64,000 nucleotides of DNA from Limiplasma sp964416065 (GTDB lineage: Bacteria > Bacillota > Clostridia > Christensenellales > Aristaeellaceae), in assembly GCA_964416065.1 (NCBI GenBank), contig CAYQCL010000003.1, positions 1 to 64,000 of the forward strand, given 5' to 3'. The position numbers and the translations under genes are program-made. Below, piece by piece: positions 61,188 to 64,000 of the stretch (its first letter is position 1; each line of letters opens with the position of its first letter). The notes under the pieces are model-generated. The model did not search any database. It saw only the letters and a list, made by a program, of their open reading frames with translations, and was not told the origin of the DNA.

Positions 61188-61940
61188 TCAGCCCAGGAGA
61201 TGGGGCACGAAATACGCCACCTGCTTATACCACCAATCCCAGTTGTGCGCGCAGTCATAGCCCCAAAAATCAATCCATACACCGATGCCCTTCTCCTGGC
61301 AGATTTCACTTAAGCGGCGTGTGGTTTCAGGAATTTCCCACGGCCCCTGTCCGACGCAGATGATGCCGCGGTTTTGGTTATAGCGGTCAATGTAGGGATG
61401 ATTGTCGGGCATGTTGGCGAGATAATCGACGGGGGAGTTGCGGTAAACATCCTCATCCATATAGCCGTCGAAGCCATAAGACGCGGTGTAGATGCCGCTT
61501 AAGGCGAGTAGGCCGTCAAACAGATCGGGAAAGCGGAAGAAAAGGTTGGCCGCATGCAGCGCGCCCAAACTGCATCCAAAGGCAATGATGCCCGGATACC
61601 CGTCCCAGCCGTTGCGTTCGTTCACCATATCGCGGATAAAGGGAACCAGCTCCCGCGTGATAAAGGCGATCCACTGCTCGTGCCGGCGGATGCGCCAGCC
61701 TGGGTCTCCGCCCTTGTTCGACCAGGTTTCCCGGTCGATGGTATCAATCGAAAAGACCATCACCTGTCCCGACTCAATCCAGGGGGACCAGACATCTGTC
61801 ATATGGAAGTTTTCAAAATCAAAGAAACGTCCGTCCTGGCAGGGAATGAACAGCACCGGCCGACCCGCGTGGCCGTAAACCTTGAGCTCCATATCGCGTT
61901 CCAAAACAGGGCTGAACTGCTTGAAATATTGCGTTTCCAT
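61188..61940 (-). CDS. esterase D-like alpha/beta hydrolase, first copy
   Basis: A 250-residue alpha/beta hydrolase of the putative esterase family (PF00756 type). The nucleophile elbow is AFGCSLGALHAAN (Ser near 125), the acid lies in the DFWGYDCAHNWDWW region, and its His is the catalytic His. No signal peptide. It lies 15 bases after its paralog and shares its operon. Such enzymes cleave esters of sugars, siderophores or formate; here the ATP-grasp partner suggests a small-molecule pathway. Confidence 0.87.
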   Translation of the reverse strand: METQYFKQFSPVLERDMELKVYGHAGRPVLFIPCQDGRFFDFENFHMTDVWSPWIESGQVMVFSIDTIDRETWSNKGGDPGWRIRRHEQWIAFITRELVPFIRDMVNERNGWDGYPGIIAFGCSLGALHAANLFFRFPDLFDGLLALSGIYTASYGFDGYMDEDVYRNSPVDYLANMPDNHPYIDRYNQNRGIICVGQGPWEIPETTRRLSEICQEKGIGVWIDFWGYDCAHNWDWWYKQVAYFVPHLLG

Positions 61941-61955
61941 CTTTTGTGCCTCCGC

Positions 61956-62723
61956 CTATCGCAAGCCGTAGAGCAGCGTGGAAATGAAAAAGGGAATCTG
62001 CCGTTCCCAGCTGGCCTCGCAATGGTCGCCGTTTGGAACGATGCGGGTGGTCAGAAGCACCTTGCGGCTGAGAAGACGGGACGCGACGGCGCTGTATTGC
62101 ACGGCCATATTGGGATGGAATCGCATCTCACGAGAGCCGTAGTCCATATAAACCACCGTATCGGGTCCGATGGGCCTTTCGCGCAGGAGCTTGTCCAGCT
62201 GGCGCGTCGCAAACCAGATGGAGGGCGAGAGGGCCGCTGCGCGGGAGAAAATGGCGTTGTATTCCAGCACCGCGTACAGACTCATCAGACCGCCCATGGA
62301 GCTGCCGGCAATGAAGGTATGCTTCCTGTCCGGAAGGGTGGGGTATTGCTCGTCAATGAGGGGCTTGAGCTCCTTTGTCATCCATTCCATGCTCTCCCGA
62401 CCCCTGCCGGTGATGCTGCCCAGCTTCGCGTCACGGAAGGTAAAGGGGGAATACTCGGAAAGCCGCCCGCCGTCCGGACTGTGATTGCATTCCACGGCCA
62501 CGATCATCAGCTGCGTTTGGGTTTCATCCATGTACTCCAGCATGCCCCAACTCTTCCCGTAGGTCGAGTCCTCGTCAAAAAAGACGTTATGTCCGTCAAA
62601 CATGTACAAAACGGGATAGCGAAGGGTAGCGTCTTCTTCAAAGGAATTCGGAATATAGACATATACGTTGCGCGGTTCCTGACCGGTATAAGCGGGATAG
62701 GGAATGCTCCATTTCTCGATCAT
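61956..62723 (-). CDS. esterase D-like alpha/beta hydrolase, second copy
   Basis: A 255-residue hydrolase of the same family. It has NVYVYIPNSFEEDATLRYPV at the start, nucleophile elbow AGSSMGGLMSLYA (Ser near 143), and catalytic His in NGDHCEASWE near 237. No signal peptide. It is first in the operon. The start is ATG 62723 after AAGAAGGCC; the frame continues upstream across the promoter and is not coding. Similarity to the next gene is only at family level. Confidence 0.88.
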   Translation of the reverse strand: MIEKWSIPYPAYTGQEPRNVYVYIPNSFEEDATLRYPVLYMFDGHNVFFDEDSTYGKSWGMLEYMDETQTQLMIVAVECNHSPDGGRLSEYSPFTFRDAKLGSITGRGRESMEWMTKELKPLIDEQYPTLPDRKHTFIAGSSMGGLMSLYAVLEYNAIFSRAAALSPSIWFATRQLDKLLRERPIGPDTVVYMDYGSREMRFHPNMAVQYSAVASRLLSRKVLLTTRIVPNGDHCEASWERQIPFFISTLLYGLR

Positions 62724-62794
62724 GATCGAAAGGCCTTCTTTGGTTGCGAAGTCATGACGGAAAAGTCCCTTACGCGGCTTTCCCGTCAACGAAT

Positions 62795-62823
62795 AGTTTA
62801 GCACAGCAAAGCGGCAAATGCAA
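62795..62823 (-). promoter_or_regulatory. promoter of the hydrolase/ATP-grasp operon
   Basis: Minus strand TTGCAT (62818-62823), 17-base spacer, TAAACT (62795-62800). Confidence 0.65.
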
Positions 62824-62912
62824 TTGTGGAAAGGAAATGAAACAAACAAAAAGCCAGTCGTTTCCGATCCCAAAACAAAAAAAGAACAACCGACCGCGAC
62901 AGACGCGATGGG

Positions 62913-62941
62913 TTGCGTGTCTGAAAGCAAAATGTTATACT
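62913..62941 (+). promoter_or_regulatory. promoter of the DUF1538 gene with flanking inverted repeat
   Basis: TTGCGT (62913-62918), 17-base spacer, TATACT (62936-62941). TGAAAGCAA (62922-62930) and TTGCTTTCA (62952-62960) are exact complements centred on the end of the -10. Confidence 0.65.
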
Positions 62942-63026
62942 AAATTCCAGCTTGCTTTCAATTTAGATAAGAAACGCGAAGCAATACCAAAATTGACGCG
63001 CGCCGCGCGGGTAAAGAGGGGATTGA

Positions 63027-64000
63027 ATGGCGAGAGAAGAAAAGAAAAAAAAGAGGAGGGAAATGAGGCTCAAGCATGAGCGCATTTCAAAGAGACGCAA
63101 TGCTCAGCACAATATTTTGCGGGATAAGTGGCGGGAGGCCTTTACGTCGGTGCTGCCGATTACGCTGATCGTGCTCGGATTGTGCGTCGTGCTGGTTCCC
63201 GCGCCGGTGAGCGCCATGCTCGCGTTCTTGGCTGGCGCGGCACTGCTGGTGGTGGGAATGGGCCTGTTTACGTTGGGCACCGACCTGGCGATGACCCCCA
63301 TCGGCGAGCAGGTGGGCGCGGCAATGACGCGAAGCAAGAAGCTATGGGTGGTTCTTCTCATTTCCTTTGTCGTGGGCGTGGTTGTAACCATCTCCGAGCC
63401 GGATTTGCAGGTTCTGGCCGGACAGGTGCCCGGGGTGCCGAACATGGTGTTGATTCTGTCCGTTGCGCTGGGCGTGGGCATCTTTCTGGTGGTGGCGCTT
63501 TTGCGCATTCTGTTCCGAATCAGAATGGCCTGGCTTTTGTTCGGGTGCTACACGGCGGTGTTCATACTGGCGCAATTTGTCCCCAGCTCCTTTCTCGCGG
63601 TGGCGTTCGACGCCGGCGGCGTAACAACCGGACCGATGACGGTGCCGTTTATCCTGTCCCTGGGTGTCGGTGTAAGCGCCATCCGAAGCGACCAGAATGC
63701 CGAGAATGACAGCTTTGGCCTGGTCGCACTATGTTCCATCGGCCCGATTTTGGCCGTGATGATTTTGAGCCTGATCTATCAGCCTGACGGCGCGGCCTAT
63801 ACACCCGTCAGCGTGCCTGAGGCGGCGAATACGCAGGCTCTGGCGATGATGTTTCTTCAGGCGCTTCCGCACTACATGGGCGAGGTGCTCACGGCGCTGG
63901 TGCCTATTGCGGTTTTCTTTTTCGCCGCGCAGATTGGAGTGCTTCATCTGCCAAGGCGCGAGGTTGTCAGGATCATTGCGGGTCTGATCTATACCTATGT
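63027..64000 (+). CDS. DUF1538 family membrane protein (3' end cut by window)
   Basis: At least 324 residues, open to the window edge. A basic start (MAREEKKKKRREMRLKHERI) precedes helices beginning ITLIVLGLCVVLVP. Then come LGTDLAMTPIGEQVGA, VVTISEPDLQVLAGQVP and FDAGGVTTGPMTVPFILSLG, all hallmarks of DUF1538, a probable transporter with a repeated half. ATG 63027 follows AGAGGGG by about six bases; ATG 63063 is only two bases from GAGGAGGG. Substrate unknown. Confidence 0.88.
   Translation, partial: MAREEKKKKRREMRLKHERISKRRNAQHNILRDKWREAFTSVLPITLIVLGLCVVLVPAPVSAMLAFLAGAALLVVGMGLFTLGTDLAMTPIGEQVGAAMTRSKKLWVVLLISFVVGVVVTISEPDLQVLAGQVPGVPNMVLILSVALGVGIFLVVALLRILFRIRMAWLLFGCYTAVFILAQFVPSSFLAVAFDAGGVTTGPMTVPFILSLGVGVSAIRSDQNAENDSFGLVALCSIGPILAVMILSLIYQPDGAAYTPVSVPEAANTQALAMMFLQALPHYMGEVLTALVPIAVFFFAAQIGVLHLPRREVVRIIAGLIYTY

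Larger units (their letters stand above)
62724..63026. other. 303-base divergent promoter spacer
   Basis: Holds one promoter for each direction and an inverted repeat around the rightward -10. Otherwise A-rich with no gene. Confidence 0.7.

Noticed and set aside
61554..62801. 415-codon frame antisense to the two hydrolases
   Set aside because: Covers two real genes in the opposite direction and lacks a ribosome site.
62744..63079. 111-codon frame between the divergent promoters
   Set aside because: It runs across both promoters into the DUF1538 gene in another frame; no ribosome site.
1..64000. tRNA or rRNA genes
   Set aside because: No T-arm GTTCGAATC-type motif with a matching acceptor stem, and no rRNA sequence, was seen by eye; a tRNAscan run would be decisive.

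Overview
The window is about 64 kb of GC-rich, densely packed chromosomal DNA that looks like a spore-forming member of the Clostridia. The clues are a TTGACA/TATAAT promoter repertoire, strong AGGAGG ribosome binding sites, a T-box in front of proS, an infC-rpmI-rplT operon with a leader terminator, YesM/YesN-type two-component genes, two small CotF-like spore coat genes and YtvI-like membrane proteins. The high GC content and the split IMP cyclohydrolase/AICAR transformylase pair would suit a Christensenellales- or Oscillospirales-like lineage, but that placement is inference. No tRNA, rRNA, CRISPR array, transposase or phage gene was recognised.

Layout. 0-7.4 kb holds late purine biosynthesis genes (PurO-like IMP cyclohydrolase, AICAR transformylase, purD, large-type purL). 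7.5-11.8 kb holds a TetR regulator with a membrane protein, then a Gfo/Idh/MocA oxidoreductase plus TIM-barrel isomerase pair next to an AraC regulator that carries an internal tandem duplication. 11.9-20 kb holds a YdjG/YdjH/YdjI-like membrane-associated set (zinc ribbon, TPM and SPFH proteins), an odd receiver-only protein, two DNA glycosylases (YcaQ/AlkX-like and Tag) and two YtvI/AI-2E-type permeases. 19.9-24.6 kb is a Gld-like ABC exporter operon with a DUF4340 protein. 24.7-32.0 kb is a YesM/YesN pair facing a TIM-barrel isomerase and a carbohydrate ABC importer.

32.4-44.5 kb is one leftward eight-gene operon: secreted membrane protein, ABC ATPase, ABC permease, coiled-coil membrane protein, MoxR, DUF58 and two VWA membrane proteins. 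It reads as a MoxR/VWA envelope machine fused to an ABC transporter and is the largest uncharacterised system here. 44.8-47.5 kb is secF, secD and a small membrane protein. 47.6-52.7 kb holds a coiled-coil membrane protein, MarR-degV, infC-rpmI-rplT, recO and a hypothetical gene. 53-57.9 kb has the T-box, proS, a HAD phosphatase, a GT-C-like membrane protein and the two coat genes. 58-64 kb has a family 1 glycosidase, a hairpin-rich spacer, a leftward operon of two esterase-like hydrolases plus an ATP-grasp ligase, and the start of a DUF1538 membrane protein cut by the window edge.

Regulatory DNA is unusually readable. Several promoters match consensus with 17-bp spacers, and three carry dyad operators in or across them (TetR, MarR, and the receiver/SPFH operon). 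A 50-bp intergenic repeat occurs twice, and several spacers hold perfect or near-perfect hairpins, including a 21-bp perfect stem upstream of the proS T-box.
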